A stretch of DNA of 14,326 bases. Source: Desulfobacterales bacterium (GTDB lineage: Bacteria > Desulfobacterota > Desulfobacteria > Desulfobacterales > Desulfobacteraceae). Below are positions 5,334 through 13,167 of this stretch, piece after piece (positions within the stretch are counted from its first letter, which is position 1; each line of letters starts with the position of its first letter). Made by a program: the position numbers and the translations under genes. The notes below the pieces were generated by a model that did not search any database, was not told the DNA's origin, and was given only the letters and a program-made list of their open reading frames with translations. The stretch spans positions 1 to 14,326 of the forward strand of contig JAKSBM010000967.1 in assembly GCA_022361135.1 (NCBI GenBank). Direction: 5' to 3'.

Positions 5334-6053
5334 TTAATTCAGGCAGAGACGGCCAAACCGCCGGAGGATGCCGTGGGCCAGGGGGGTCTCCTCCACCCCG
5401 TTCAGGATGGCACCATAGTCCTTCCCCTGGGATCGAATCAATTCCTCCATCTGTTCCACATAGGTGGCCATGATGTCCCGGCTGTATTCCGGGTGGAATT
5501 GGACACCCCAGGCCACATCGCCCAGGCGGAAGGCATGGTGGGGTTCAAACCCATTCCGGGCCAGGCAGACAGCCCCGGGGGGCAGGGTCAAAACGGTCTG
5601 GGAATGGGTGGTGTGCCCCTTGAATTCCGTGGGCAGGCCGGCAAAGAGGAGATCATCCCGGGCCTCCGGGGTGGGATGGATGGCATTGGAACCGATTTCA
5701 ATGCCCCCATGGTGATAGCCGGACTCCCCGCCCATGGCCTTGGCCAAAAGCTGGTGGCCGTAGCAGATGCCCAAAAGGGGAATCCGCCCGGTGATCAAGG
5801 GGGGCAGCCAGGCTTCAATGGCCAAACTCCAATCCAATTCCTCGGTCACCATGGCATGGGAACCGGCAATGACGGCCCCGGCCATCTGCCGGGGACGGGG
5901 CAAGGCATCCCCACGGGGGACGTCCACCACTTCCATGAATTGGGGATCCACATCCAGTCCCCGGGCAATCCAGTCCTCAAAATCCCCCAGGGTATCTTTG
6001 ACATCGGGGAAGGTATCCCCGGTTTTGATGATATAAATTGACGGGCTGAGCAT
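5334..6053 (-). CDS. Class I glutamine amidotransferase domain protein (GMP-synthase-like)
   Basis: A 239-residue single-domain glutamine amidotransferase of the GATase1_1/GuaA-like type. The nucleophile elbow is LLGICYGHQLLA, with Cys97; the rest of the triad is His187 and Glu189 in GVQFHPEYS. The N-terminal strand is IYIIKTGDT and the oxyanion region is VIAGSHAMV. It has no synthetase domain, so it may give ammonia to an unknown partner or hydrolyse a gamma-glutamyl compound; the relatives are mostly uncharacterised. The start ATG at 6053 is chosen because the family begins near the 'YIIKTG' strand. A TTG at 6104 would add 17 residues and overlap cbiX. The ribosome site before ATG 6053 is weak, so reading may depend on coupling to cbiX, which ends 25 nt upstream. 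The shared operon hints at tetrapyrrole amidation but does not prove it. Confidence 0.87.
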   Translation of the reverse strand: MLSPSIYIIKTGDTFPDVKDTLGDFEDWIARGLDVDPQFMEVVDVPRGDALPRPRQMAGAVIAGSHAMVTEELDWSLAIEAWLPPLITGRIPLLGICYGHQLLAKAMGGESGYHHGGIEIGSNAIHPTPEARDDLLFAGLPTEFKGHTTHSQTVLTLPPGAVCLARNGFEPHHAFRLGDVAWGVQFHPEYSRDIMATYVEQMEELIRSQGKDYGAILNGVEETPLAHGILRRFGRLCLN

Positions 6054-6078
6054 GGCGGTCCAAAATTTAAAAGGAGGG

Positions 6079-6441
6079 TTAATCCAGGGTATTGACCTCG
6101 CCAAGGATCAGATCCTCCACGGAATCAATGACCCCCAGATGGCGGGTGAGTTTAAATTGGATATGGGGATAGGATTTCCGGGCCTGTTCTACGGCCTCGG
6201 GGATATCCTGGTTGACATGGCTTCCCGCAGAAATGAAAAAGGGGAAAATCACCATTTCGGAAACCCCGTCCCGGGCCAAATCTTCAATGACCTGGGGCAG
6301 GTAGGGTTCGGAAAATTGCAAAAAGGCGTGGACCACCCGATCCAGGGTGGATTTTGCCCTGACCTTTTGGGCCAGGCGGGCCACCTCCATGGCACTTTCT
6401 TTTTTCCGGCTGCCGTGGGCGGCAATGATAAGGGCTTTCAC
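6079..6441 (-). CDS. cbiX: Short CbiX/SirB-type sirohydrochlorin chelatase
   Basis: A 120-residue protein from a GTG start, half the length of bacterial CbiX/CbiK and similar to the small CbiX-S/SirB form that works as a homodimer. The N-terminal ALIIAAHGSRKKES carries the metal-binding His9. FSEP (43-46) and FPFFISAGSHVNQDIP (66-81, with His75) complete the class II chelatase signature. The reaction is insertion of cobalt (vitamin B12 route) or iron (siroheme) into sirohydrochlorin; the metal cannot be told from sequence. Siroheme demand fits the small sulfite reductase encoded nearby. AAAGGAG at 6449-6455 lies 7 nt from the GTG, which decides the start over upstream in-frame codons. It is the first gene of a two-gene operon with a glutamine amidotransferase. 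I see no cobalamin riboswitch upstream. Confidence 0.9.
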   Translation of the reverse strand: MKALIIAAHGSRKKESAMEVARLAQKVRAKSTLDRVVHAFLQFSEPYLPQVIEDLARDGVSEMVIFPFFISAGSHVNQDIPEAVEQARKSYPHIQFKLTRHLGVIDSVEDLILGEVNTLD

Positions 6442-6760
6442 CAATGGACTCCTTTGAAAGGTAGAGGCCACCTTTAATGATTGTACTTTGACAGGGTTTC
6501 AGCCCGGCATAGAAGTTTTAATCCTGGAAATACCTGATGTATTCCTTGGACCAAAACCTTTATGGACCTTGCCCCATGCCGACATCCCAACCATTAAAAG
6601 TACCCTAAAGTGTATTGAATTATTTTTTATTACGTTATTTCACCGCTAAAGACAAGGCAGTCCACGTTTTTGATCCCCCCGGAGCCCGGCACCCACCATT
6701 GATTCCCAGATCGTTCCATGACAAAATACCGATTTTTTTAACCATAGGGAAAGACAAGAT
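6442..6760. promoter_or_regulatory. Divergent intergenic region between cbiX and the TauE/SafE gene
   Basis: About 319 nt with no gene. It must hold promoters for both directions. For cbiX, TACAAT on the - strand (6480-6485) is a possible -10, but the -35 is poor. On the + strand TTGACA occurs at 6488-6493 without a good -10. An AT-rich patch at about 6612-6645 may carry the permease promoter, though I cannot fix boxes. AGGGA at 6746-6750 serves the permease start. I found no known riboswitch and no strong hairpin. Confidence 0.4.
6449..6455 (-). promoter_or_regulatory. Ribosome binding site deciding the cbiX GTG start
   Basis: On the - strand AAAGGAG is followed by TCCATTG and then GTG at 6441. 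The 7-nt spacing fits GTG; the TTG at 6444 would leave only 4 nt. The open frame to 6471 lacks a second site. Confidence 0.65.
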
Positions 6761-7504
6761 ATGATGGGTGGATGGGAAATTTATTATACCGGCCTGGTGG
6801 TCATGGGGGCATCGGTGGTCCGGGGTTACACCGGCTTTGGTTTTGCCATGATCATGGCCCTGGCCCTGGGATTCATCTTTGACCAGGCCATGATTACCCC
6901 CGTGGTCCTGATCCTGGACATTGCCGCCAGCCTCTGGCTTTTCATCAAGGTGGTCCAGGATGTGGACTGGCAGAGTCTGAAATGGATCATATTCGGTGCC
7001 ATCCCCACCCTGGGGCTGGGCTCCCTGGCCCTGACCCTGGTCCCGGCCCGGCCCATGAGCATTGTCATTTCACTGCTCATCCTGGGGCTTTGCTTCATCC
7101 TCTCCAAAAATAAATCCCCCGTCACCGGCCAAAGTCGAAAAACAGCCCTGGGGGCCGGCCTGGTATCGGGATTCCTTTCGGGGATGGCCGCATTGGGAGG
7201 GCCCCCCGTGGTGCTCTACTATTTTTCATCGGACCGGCCGGTGAAACAAAGCCGGGCCTCCATGATCACCTTTTTCTTCCTGGTGGACATCATGGCCCTG
7301 GCCTCCTGTGCCATGAACGGCCTGGTCACCCCTCAAATCGTTAAGCTGGGTCTGGGGATGCTCATCCCCTCCTTCATCGGCATCTGGGCAGGCAATTATC
7401 TTTTCGAAAAATTTGCCAATGAAAAAGCCTTCAAAGCCCATGTCATCCGCCTCCTGGTGATTACCTCCCTGGCCTCCCTGGGTAAGTTCACCTTTTTCCC
7501 TTGA
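6761..7504 (+). CDS. TauE/SafE family membrane permease (probable anion exporter)
   Basis: A 247-residue integral inner-membrane protein with about eight hydrophobic segments, normal for the TauE/SafE (DUF81) family. Both internal repeats keep their glycine-rich helix starts: VVRGYTGFGFAM (19-30) and SGMAALGGPPVVLYY (140-154). The family is linked to export of sulfite, sulfoacetate and other small sulfur or organic anions, but most members are unassigned. In a sulfur-metabolising host sulfite or a sulfonate is a fair guess, no more. ATG 6761 is used, with AGGGA at 6746-6750 as ribosome site at slightly long spacing; ATG 6764 is an alternative. The gene reads away from cbiX and is followed 63 nt later by the FTCD_C gene in the same direction. 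Confidence 0.88.
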   Translation: MMGGWEIYYTGLVVMGASVVRGYTGFGFAMIMALALGFIFDQAMITPVVLILDIAASLWLFIKVVQDVDWQSLKWIIFGAIPTLGLGSLALTLVPARPMSIVISLLILGLCFILSKNKSPVTGQSRKTALGAGLVSGFLSGMAALGGPPVVLYYFSSDRPVKQSRASMITFFFLVDIMALASCAMNGLVTPQIVKLGLGMLIPSFIGIWAGNYLFEKFANEKAFKAHVIRLLVITSLASLGKFTFFP

Positions 7505-7517
7505 TATGAAAGTACAA

Positions 7518-7536
7518 AGCCCTATATGAAAGGGCT
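7518..7536 (+). other. Short hairpin in the permease-FTCD_C gap
   Basis: AGCCCT (7518-7523) pairs exactly with AGGGCT (7531-7536) across a 7-nt loop. No T-run follows, so it is not a standard terminator. ATATGAAAG occurs twice here (7504-7512 and 7524-7532). It may tune read-through from the permease gene. Confidence 0.3.
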
Positions 7537-7567
7537 GTTGAAAATACAGATGCAACAGGAGTAAATT

Positions 7568-8194
7568 ATGCTGATCAACATGCAAGTAACTGAATTAATC
7601 GACGAACTGGCTTCGGACTCCCCCGCACCCGGCGGTGGAAGTATCTCCGCCCTGAACGGATCCCTGGGGGCCGGTCTGGTGGCCATGGTGACCCGCCTGA
7701 CCATCGGTAAAAAGGGATTTGAAAATGTGGAAACCGCCATGGTCGAGACCCGGGACAAGGCCGATGGGCTGAAGGCAAGACTGGCCCAATTGGTGGACGA
7801 AGATACCCAGGCATTCAATGCGGTCATGGCCGGATTCAAGATGCCCAAGTCAACGGATGGGGAAAAGGCCGCCCGGTCCGCCGCCATCCAGGCGGGGTAC
7901 AAACAGGCCACGGCCACCCCCATGGAAACGGCGGAAAAATGTCTGGCCGTCCTGGAACTGGCCCAAGCCATTGCCGGAAAGGCCAATCCCAATACCGCCT
8001 CGGATCTGGGTGTGGCCGGACAGGTGGCCTACGCCGGTGTGGAAGGGGCTGTGATGAATGTGAAAATCAACCTGCCCGCCATCAAGGATACAGAGTGGCG
8101 GGAAGCCCAGGCGGCCAAGACCGACGACCTTCTCCGCCGGGCCGCTGAAGCACGGGATGGTGTCTCTGCCGCAGTGGCCAAGGAAATTGGTTAA
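7568..8194 (+). CDS. FTCD_C family protein: formimino-THF cyclodeaminase / methenyl-THF cyclohydrolase (FchA-like)
   Basis: A 208-residue all-helical protein that is one cyclodeaminase/cyclohydrolase domain. Family motifs are SDSPAPGGGSISALNGSLG (16-34), MVTRLTIGKK (40-49), DEDTQAFNAVM (78-88), ATATPMETAEKCL (115-127) and the C-terminal NTASDLGVA (142-150). Members act on folate-bound one-carbon units, either releasing ammonia from formimino-THF or hydrolysing methenyl-THF to formyl-THF. With no formiminotransferase or histidine-degradation gene in view, the FchA-like cyclohydrolase role suits an anaerobe with folate-based C1 metabolism, but this is inference. AGGAG at 7557-7561, six nt from ATG 7568, sets the start. 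It may be co-transcribed with the permease and ends at a strong terminator. Confidence 0.9.
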   Translation: MLINMQVTELIDELASDSPAPGGGSISALNGSLGAGLVAMVTRLTIGKKGFENVETAMVETRDKADGLKARLAQLVDEDTQAFNAVMAGFKMPKSTDGEKAARSAAIQAGYKQATATPMETAEKCLAVLELAQAIAGKANPNTASDLGVAGQVAYAGVEGAVMNVKINLPAIKDTEWREAQAAKTDDLLRRAAEARDGVSAAVAKEIG

Positions 8195-8213
8195 TTCCAC
8201 CGCCCATAAATTC

Positions 8214-8254
8214 AAAAAGCCCGGAGGCGAATCATCGCCTCCGGGCTTTTTTTT
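8214..8254. terminator. Strong bidirectional rho-independent terminator
   Basis: Arms 8214-8230 and 8235-8251 are perfect 17-bp complements, loop ATCA, with GCCCGGAGGCGA as core. The stem begins with five A and ends in eight T (8247-8254). It ends the FTCD_C gene on the + strand and the chemoreceptor gene on the - strand. Confidence 0.95.
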
Positions 8255-8271
8255 ATGTCTGAATTTCCAAC

Positions 8272-10140
8272 CTAGATGCGGAATGCCTTGATGGCCTCCT
8301 TGAGTTCGGCGGAAAGCCGGGCCAGTTCATCGGACTGGGAGCGGATATCCTCAATCCCCTTGGCCGAAGCAATGATGGATTGATTGGTCTGGTCCACATA
8401 GTCCAAGACCCCTTCCACCCCCTGGGTGGCCCGGGAAACCTCCTGCTGGATGCCGTCGGACACCGTGGTGGTGGATTCGATGTTCCGGGCCACCTGGCGG
8501 ACGGCTTCCATGTTTTCCCCGGCCTTATGGTTGAGATCCCGGGCATTGTCCGCCGTGGCCCCGATGTTGGAGGAGATATCATTGGTCACCGTGGTCTGCT
8601 CCTCTATGGAAGAGGCAATGGCGAACATGATCTTATCGATCTCGGCGATGACGGCCACCACCGAAGAAATCACAGATACGGCTTTCCGGGTTTTCCCCTG
8701 CATATCCAGGATCCGGGAACGGATGACACCGGCGGATTTTTCCGTCTGGTTGGCCAGGGCCTTAACCTCCGAGGCCACCACGAAAAAGCCCTTGCCCGCA
8801 TCCCCGGCACCGGCGGCTTCAATGGCGGCGTTTAGGGACAGCAGATGGGTCTGGGAGGCGATGTTCTGGATCATTTCAATGATTTCGCCGATCTCCTTGG
8901 CCGATTCCCCCAGCTCCTTCATGATGGCCGAGGTTTCTTCGGCCTTGCGGGAGGCGTTTTCCGTCACCGCAGCCCCCTTGCTGGAATGCTGGGCCGTCTC
9001 ATTGAAGGAGGCATACATCTGCTCAATGGCGCAGGCCGTGGCCGTGGTGGCCTGGCTCACGGAATCAATTTTTTCCCCCACGGAATCGGTGTTGGCCGAC
9101 ACCGTGTCCGTAAAGGCGGATACCCCCTCCAACTGAGCTTGGATCTCATTGGTGGAGGAGAGGATATGCTTCATATTTTTGGTGATATTCCGGGTCTCCT
9201 GGGTGGCATTGTCGGAACAACTCTCCATGGTACCGGCACGTTCCTTGAGGTGGGTGGAAATCTCCAAAAGTTGAGCTGAAGAATGGGTAATGGCCGTGGT
9301 GCTGCCAATGAGATGGCGGATGAGATGAACGATATTCTGCACCGATTCCCGAATGGTATCTGCCATGATCCCGATTTCATCCCGCCCTCGATAATCCAGG
9401 GTGGCGGAGAGGTTTCCCCGGCCCAATTCCTTGATGTATGCAGCCATGTCCTTCACCGGCCGGAGGACCCGGCGGGTGGTGAGCATGGACAAAAGCATGA
9501 AAACCAATGAAAAGGCCATGACCACCAACACCGTCATGCGAAGGTCCTTGTGGAGACGGGCATTGACCAGCCCCTCCTTTTCCCGGGCCATGGCATCAAT
9601 GTCATCGTTGAAAACCCCGGTGCAGATGATCCACTGCCACTTGTCCACATATTTAAAATAGGCCAGTTTTTCCGCCACCCGGCCGTCGGGCTTTTTCCAA
9701 TCGTAGGTGATATACCCCTGGCCATGGGCCTTGGCCCGTTCAATGATATTTTTAATCACGGGCTGGCCGTCCTCGGACAGCAGATCCAAATGGACCTTGC
9801 CCACCAAATCCGTATTTTCAGGATAGACGATGACCCGGCCGACCAGATTGACAATAAAGAAATAATTCTGCCGGTCGGTGCCGAAGCGCATGTCATTCAC
9901 CGCATTGGTGGCCGCAGAATGGAAGTTGGTATTGGCCAGGACAGCAGACGCATTCTCCGTTAATTCCTGGAGGCGCACCTTCCGCTCCTCAAAAATCAAG
10001 CGATGGAGTTCCTCCCGGTTGATCTGGGACATCCCGGAAAGGGAATAATGGGCCCCCAAAAATACCATTACCAATGTGGAGAGAATGGCCGCCAGAACCA
10101 ACAGGCTGACCTTGGTTGCAATGCCCGGTCGTCTTCCCAA
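8272..10140 (-). CDS. Methyl-accepting chemotaxis protein (Cache-HAMP-MCP signal)
   Basis: A 622-residue transmembrane chemoreceptor. TM1 is about 11-31. A periplasmic single-Cache-like sensor (about 40-185) contains [20 protein letters not shown] (89-108) and [14 protein letters not shown]2 is about 202-220, followed by HAMP ([10 protein letters not shown], then [11 protein letters not shown]) to about 275. A long coiled-coil signalling domain has its hairpin tip near 426-452. The tip reads [20 protein letters not shown]: against the E. coli Tsr pattern, N is replaced by H in QTN, R by G and E by D at the conserved RAGE. No C-terminal CheR-tethering pentapeptide is seen. The start is TTG at 10140 with AGGAGG five nt upstream; the next Met lies inside TM1. 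The ligand is unknown, though such Cache sensors often bind small carboxylates. It lies 75 nt downstream of the siroheme protein gene on the same strand, possibly under its own promoter (TAGAAT on - strand near 10175). Confidence 0.93.
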   Translation of the reverse strand: MGRRPGIATKVSLLVLAAILSTLVMVFLGAHYSLSGMSQINREELHRLIFEERKVRLQELTENASAVLANTNFHSAATNAVNDMRFGTDRQNYFFIVNLVGRVIVYPENTDLVGKVHLDLLSEDGQPVIKNIIERAKAHGQGYITYDWKKPDGRVAEKLAYFKYVDKWQWIICTGVFNDDIDAMAREKEGLVNARLHKDLRMTVLVVMAFSLVFMLLSMLTTRRVLRPVKDMAAYIKELGRGNLSATLDYRGRDEIGIMADTIRESVQNIVHLIRHLIGSTTAITHSSAQLLEISTHLKERAGTMESCSDNATQETRNITKNMKHILSSTNEIQAQLEGVSAFTDTVSANTDSVGEKIDSVSQATTATACAIEQMYASFNETAQHSSKGAAVTENASRKAEETSAIMKELGESAKEIGEIIEMIQNIASQTHLLSLNAAIEAAGAGDAGKGFFVVASEVKALANQTEKSAGVIRSRILDMQGKTRKAVSVISSVVAVIAEIDKIMFAIASSIEEQTTVTNDISSNIGATADNARDLNHKAGENMEAVRQVARNIESTTTVSDGIQQEVSRATQGVEGVLDYVDQTNQSIIASAKGIEDIRSQSDELARLSAELKEAIKAFRI

Positions 10141-10145
10141 TGTGG

Positions 10146-10151
10146 CCTCCT
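10146..10151 (-). promoter_or_regulatory. Ribosome binding site supporting the TTG start of the chemoreceptor
   Basis: On the - strand AGGAGG lies 5 nt before TTG 10140. No ATG occurs in frame before the first membrane helix, so the rare start codon is the sensible choice. Confidence 0.75.
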
Positions 10152-10215
10152 ATACGATGATCAGATTAACTCCCATTCTACGGATACAGGACAAGTTCAA
10201 CACAAGCAGGGCAAA

Positions 10216-10875
10216 TTACAGCAATGCCTTTTTAATGGTATCCAGCCCCAGGCGGTCCACCATGCGACCCATGCGTTCCCGCTTTGAATTTTCCTTATAA
10301 TAGGCAATGATGCGATCCACCATTTCAATGGCGGGTTCCGTGGGCAAATCCTCCACAAAAATGTCGGCCAGGCGGGGTCGTGCAGACCCGTTCCCCCCGA
10401 TCTGGATGGTCCATCCGTCCGGGGTACCGTACAAAGAAATATCCTTGATGCAGTTTTCCGCACACTGGATCTTGCAGCCGGACACCCCCATTTTCATCTT
10501 GGAGGGGAGAACCATGCCATGGTATTTTTCATCCAGAAGTTTTCCCATGGAGAGGCTGTCCTGCTTGGCCAGGCGACAATAGTGGGTGCCGGGACAGACC
10601 TTGATGCTCCGCACACACAGACCGGTGGCAAAGCCGGGATCCATGCCCAGATCCGTCCAGACCCCGTCCACCTGGTCCTCGGTGATGCCGATCATGGCAA
10701 TGCGGGCTGCGGATGTGATTTTAAGATCCGGGATCTGGTATTTATCGGCCACATCGGCCAATTTTCGTAAATCGTCGGGTTTTACCAAACCACAGACGGC
10801 ATGGGGGGCGATGGCATAGGTTACGGGCTCCTTTCCCCGCTGGCGAATGACCCCTTTTTCTCCATCCTTTAACAT
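10216..10875 (-). CDS. Low-molecular-weight siroheme sulfite reductase (assimilatory-type, nitrite/sulfite reductase domain)
   Basis: A 219-residue protein, the length of the small single-chain siroheme/4Fe-4S sulfite reductases of Desulfovibrio and relatives. It has one half-repeat of the sulfite/nitrite reductase fold: ferredoxin-like segment with LKITSAARIAMIGI (51-64), then the cluster ligands Cys94-x5-Cys100 (VCPGTHYC) and Cys134-x3-Cys138 (SGCKIQC), where the last Cys also bridges to siroheme iron in the family. IQIGGNGSARPRLAD follows. It is expected to reduce sulfite to sulfide in the cytoplasm, for assimilation or detoxification, taking electrons from a small carrier not found here. 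It is not DsrAB: it is far shorter and lacks a second ferredoxin domain. AAAAGGAG is about 7 nt from ATG 10875. Its promoter and a palindrome lie just upstream. Confidence 0.9.
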   Translation of the reverse strand: MLKDGEKGVIRQRGKEPVTYAIAPHAVCGLVKPDDLRKLADVADKYQIPDLKITSAARIAMIGITEDQVDGVWTDLGMDPGFATGLCVRSIKVCPGTHYCRLAKQDSLSMGKLLDEKYHGMVLPSKMKMGVSGCKIQCAENCIKDISLYGTPDGWTIQIGGNGSARPRLADIFVEDLPTEPAIEMVDRIIAYYKENSKRERMGRMVDRLGLDTIKKALL

Positions 10876-10908
10876 GGACAGCTCCTTTTCTAGTAATTGT
10901 TCTGGGAA

Positions 10909-10937
10909 GTTTTAGTATTATCACCCAACCATGTCAA
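10909..10937 (-). promoter_or_regulatory. Sigma70-like promoter of the siroheme sulfite reductase gene
   Basis: On the - strand a perfect -35 TTGACA (10937-10932) and TAAAAC (10914-10909, 4 of 6 matches) are separated by 17 bp. The implied start site would leave a leader of about 25-30 nt that includes the AAGGAG site. Confidence 0.55.
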
Positions 10938-10940
10938 TGC

Positions 10941-10954
10941 CCGAATGGATTCGG
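10941..10954. promoter_or_regulatory. Palindrome abutting the sulfite reductase promoter (operator candidate)
   Basis: CCGAAT-GG-ATTCGG is a perfect 6+6 inverted repeat beginning 3 bp upstream of the -35 box. The position suits an activator or repressor dimer. No regulator gene lies next to it, so the binding protein is unknown. Confidence 0.4.
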
Positions 10955-11102
10955 TTTCGTCATTTTTACCCCCCGGGGAAATCCCCTCCACCAATTGGAG
11001 AAAATTCTTCATCCCAACGGAGGAAAACAGACATGGCCGCAACAATATAAAATCAAGTCATCTATCCCATGATAGCCCAAAAGACAAGCCCGGAAAAGAA
11101 AT

Positions 11103-11132
11103 CTGCCCAGGGGCCGGGAGGCCCCTGGGCAG
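11103..11132 (-). terminator. Terminator of the acs operon
   Basis: A perfect 13-bp stem (11103-11115 with 11120-11132) closes a 4-nt loop. It begins 24 nt after the acs stop and on the - strand is followed by ATTTCTTTTCC, a moderate U-rich tail. From 10955 to 11102 I see no gene and only small hairpins. Confidence 0.85.
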
Positions 11133-11156
11133 CAAAGGTGGGAAAGGATGGTGCGG

Positions 11157-13121
11157 TTATTGGGTCAGTTCTTTATGGTTGGTGATCAAATTGCCCACCA
11201 CATCGGGGTCGGCCAGGGTGGAAATATCCCCCAGGCTGTCAAATTCATCCGTGGCAATTTTTCGCAGGATCCGGCGCATGATTTTGCCGGACCGGGTCTT
11301 GGGCAGGGCCGGGGCAAAGTGGATGAGGTCCGGAGTGGCGATGGGACCGATTTCCTTTCTCACATGGGCCTTGAGTTCCGCCAGGAGTTCATCGCTGGGC
11401 AGCTCATTAACCATGAGGGTGACAAAGGCATAGATCCCCTGGCCCTTGATGGCGTGGGGGAAGCCAATGACGGCAGCCTCGGCCACGGTGGCATGGCTGA
11501 CCAGGGCCGATTCCACCTCGGCCGTGCCCATGCGGTGACCGGAAACATTGATGACATCGTCCACCCGGCCGGTGATCCAATAATAGCCGTCTTCATCCCT
11601 GCGGCAGCCGTCCCCGGCGAAATAATATCCGTCGAACATCTGGAAATAGGTCTTTTCGAAACGTTCATGGTTGTTGTAAACCGTGCGCATCTGCCCGGGC
11701 CAGGGTTCGGCAACGGCCAGGATCCCATCGCAGGCCCCTTCCAATTCCTTCCCTTCCTCATTGAGGATCACCGGTTTCACCCCAAAGAAGGGCAAGGTGG
11801 CCGAGCCCGGCTTCTGGTCAATGGCATAGGGCTGGGGCGAAATCATGATTCCCCCGGTTTCGGTCTGCCACCAGGTGTCCACGATGGGGCATTTTCCCTT
11901 GCCCACATTTTCATGGTACCAGCGCCAGGCTTCGGGGTTGATGGGTTCCCCCACCGATCCCAGAAGACGCAGGGAGGAAAGGTCGTATTTTTCCACCCAG
12001 GATTCCCCCTGGGCCATGAGGGCGCGGATGGCCGTGGGCGCGGTATAAAACTGGTTCACCTTCCACTTGTCCACCACCGCCCAGAACCGGCCGGGATCGG
12101 GGAAGGTGGGCACCCCTTCAAACATGATGCTGGTGGCCCCCTGGGAAAGGGGTCCGTAGACAATGTAGGAATGGCCCGTGACCCAGCCGATGTCGGCGGT
12201 GCACCAATAGATATCCCCATCGTGGTAATCGAAAATATACTTAAAGGTGGTGCCGGTGTAGACCATGTAACCGCCCACATTGTGCTGGACGCCCTTGGGC
12301 TTGCCCGTGGATCCCGAAGTATAAAGGATGAACAGGGGATCTTCGGCATCCATCCAGACCACCGGGCAGTCCTTGGACTCGGCATTGGCCGCCTCGTGCC
12401 ACCAGACATCCCGCTGGGGACGCATTTCGATCTCAAGGCCGGTGCGCTTAACCACAAAGCAGGTCTCCACCTCATGGCCGTTGTCGGAACAGATGTTCAA
12501 GGCCGTATCGGCATTGCCCTTGAGGGGAACGGCCTTGGCCCCCCGCATGACCCCGTCGGCCGTGACCAGGACCTTGCAGAAGCTGTCCTGGATCCGGTCG
12601 GCCAGGGCTTCGGCGGAGAAACCGCCAAAGACGATGCTGTGGATGGCTCCGATGCGGGCACAGGCCAGCATGGTCACGGCCAGCTCCGGAATCATGGGCA
12701 TGTAGATGGCCACCCGGTCGCCCTTGTTCACCCCCTTGGTTTTCAGGGCATTGGCAAATTGGCAAACCTTTTCATGGAGCTGGGAATAGGTGATTTCCAA
12801 ATCCTCACCCACGGTGTTCCCCTCCCAGATCAGGGCGGTCTGGTTTCCCCGGTCGGCCAGGTGGCGGTCCAGGCAATTGTAGGTAATATTGGTTTTGGCA
12901 TTTTCAAACCACGCAATGGAGACCGGCCCCTTGGACATGTGGTAATTGTAACTGCGGACCTGATCCCATTTTTTTTCCCAATGGAAGTTTTCCGCCATCT
13001 CCGCCCAGAAAGCCTCGGGCTCTTCAATGGAACGGGTGTACAATGCCTGGTATTCATCCATGTCTTTAACCCAGGCATTCTTGCGGTGCTCATCGTTTGC
13101 GTGAAATTTGTAATCGCCCAT
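11157..13121 (-). CDS. acs: Acetyl-CoA synthetase (AMP-forming)
   Basis: A 654-residue acyl-adenylate enzyme of normal Acs length. The N-terminal AcsA domain has [18 protein letters not shown]. The ATP-binding A3 loop is [11 protein letters not shown] (267-277). The acetate pocket is intact: WVTGHSY (313-319), GSVGEP (388-393) and [10 protein letters not shown] (415-424), with Trp418 equivalent to the Trp that limits substrate to acetate. The hinge and A7/A8 region reads [17 protein letters not shown] (503-519), and the catalytic Lys613 lies in [13 protein letters not shown], the lysine controlled by acetylation in other bacteria. It converts acetate, ATP and CoA to acetyl-CoA and AMP in the cytoplasm. 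AAGGAG precedes ATG 13121. It lies 46 nt behind an OFA transporter and ends at a strong terminator. No Pat acetyltransferase or sirtuin gene is visible here. Confidence 0.97.
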   Translation of the reverse strand: MGDYKFHANDEHRKNAWVKDMDEYQALYTRSIEEPEAFWAEMAENFHWEKKWDQVRSYNYHMSKGPVSIAWFENAKTNITYNCLDRHLADRGNQTALIWEGNTVGEDLEITYSQLHEKVCQFANALKTKGVNKGDRVAIYMPMIPELAVTMLACARIGAIHSIVFGGFSAEALADRIQDSFCKVLVTADGVMRGAKAVPLKGNADTALNICSDNGHEVETCFVVKRTGLEIEMRPQRDVWWHEAANAESKDCPVVWMDAEDPLFILYTSGSTGKPKGVQHNVGGYMVYTGTTFKYIFDYHDGDIYWCTADIGWVTGHSYIVYGPLSQGATSIMFEGVPTFPDPGRFWAVVDKWKVNQFYTAPTAIRALMAQGESWVEKYDLSSLRLLGSVGEPINPEAWRWYHENVGKGKCPIVDTWWQTETGGIMISPQPYAIDQKPGSATLPFFGVKPVILNEEGKELEGACDGILAVAEPWPGQMRTVYNNHERFEKTYFQMFDGYYFAGDGCRRDEDGYYWITGRVDDVINVSGHRMGTAEVESALVSHATVAEAAVIGFPHAIKGQGIYAFVTLMVNELPSDELLAELKAHVRKEIGPIATPDLIHFAPALPKTRSGKIMRRILRKIATDEFDSLGDISTLADPDVVGNLITNHKELTQ

Positions 13122-13167
13122 GTATTCTCCTTTTCTATGTGTAAATATTCATTTTCAGTTGGTGTAA

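Noticed and set aside
6054..6104. Upstream TTG start for the glutamine amidotransferase
   Set aside because: It would add 17 residues not typical of the family and overlap cbiX; ATG 6053 places the first strand at the usual position.
11020..11050. Short + strand peptide MAATI after GGAGG (ATG near 11033)
   Set aside because: Five codons with no downstream + strand gene to control; most likely chance.
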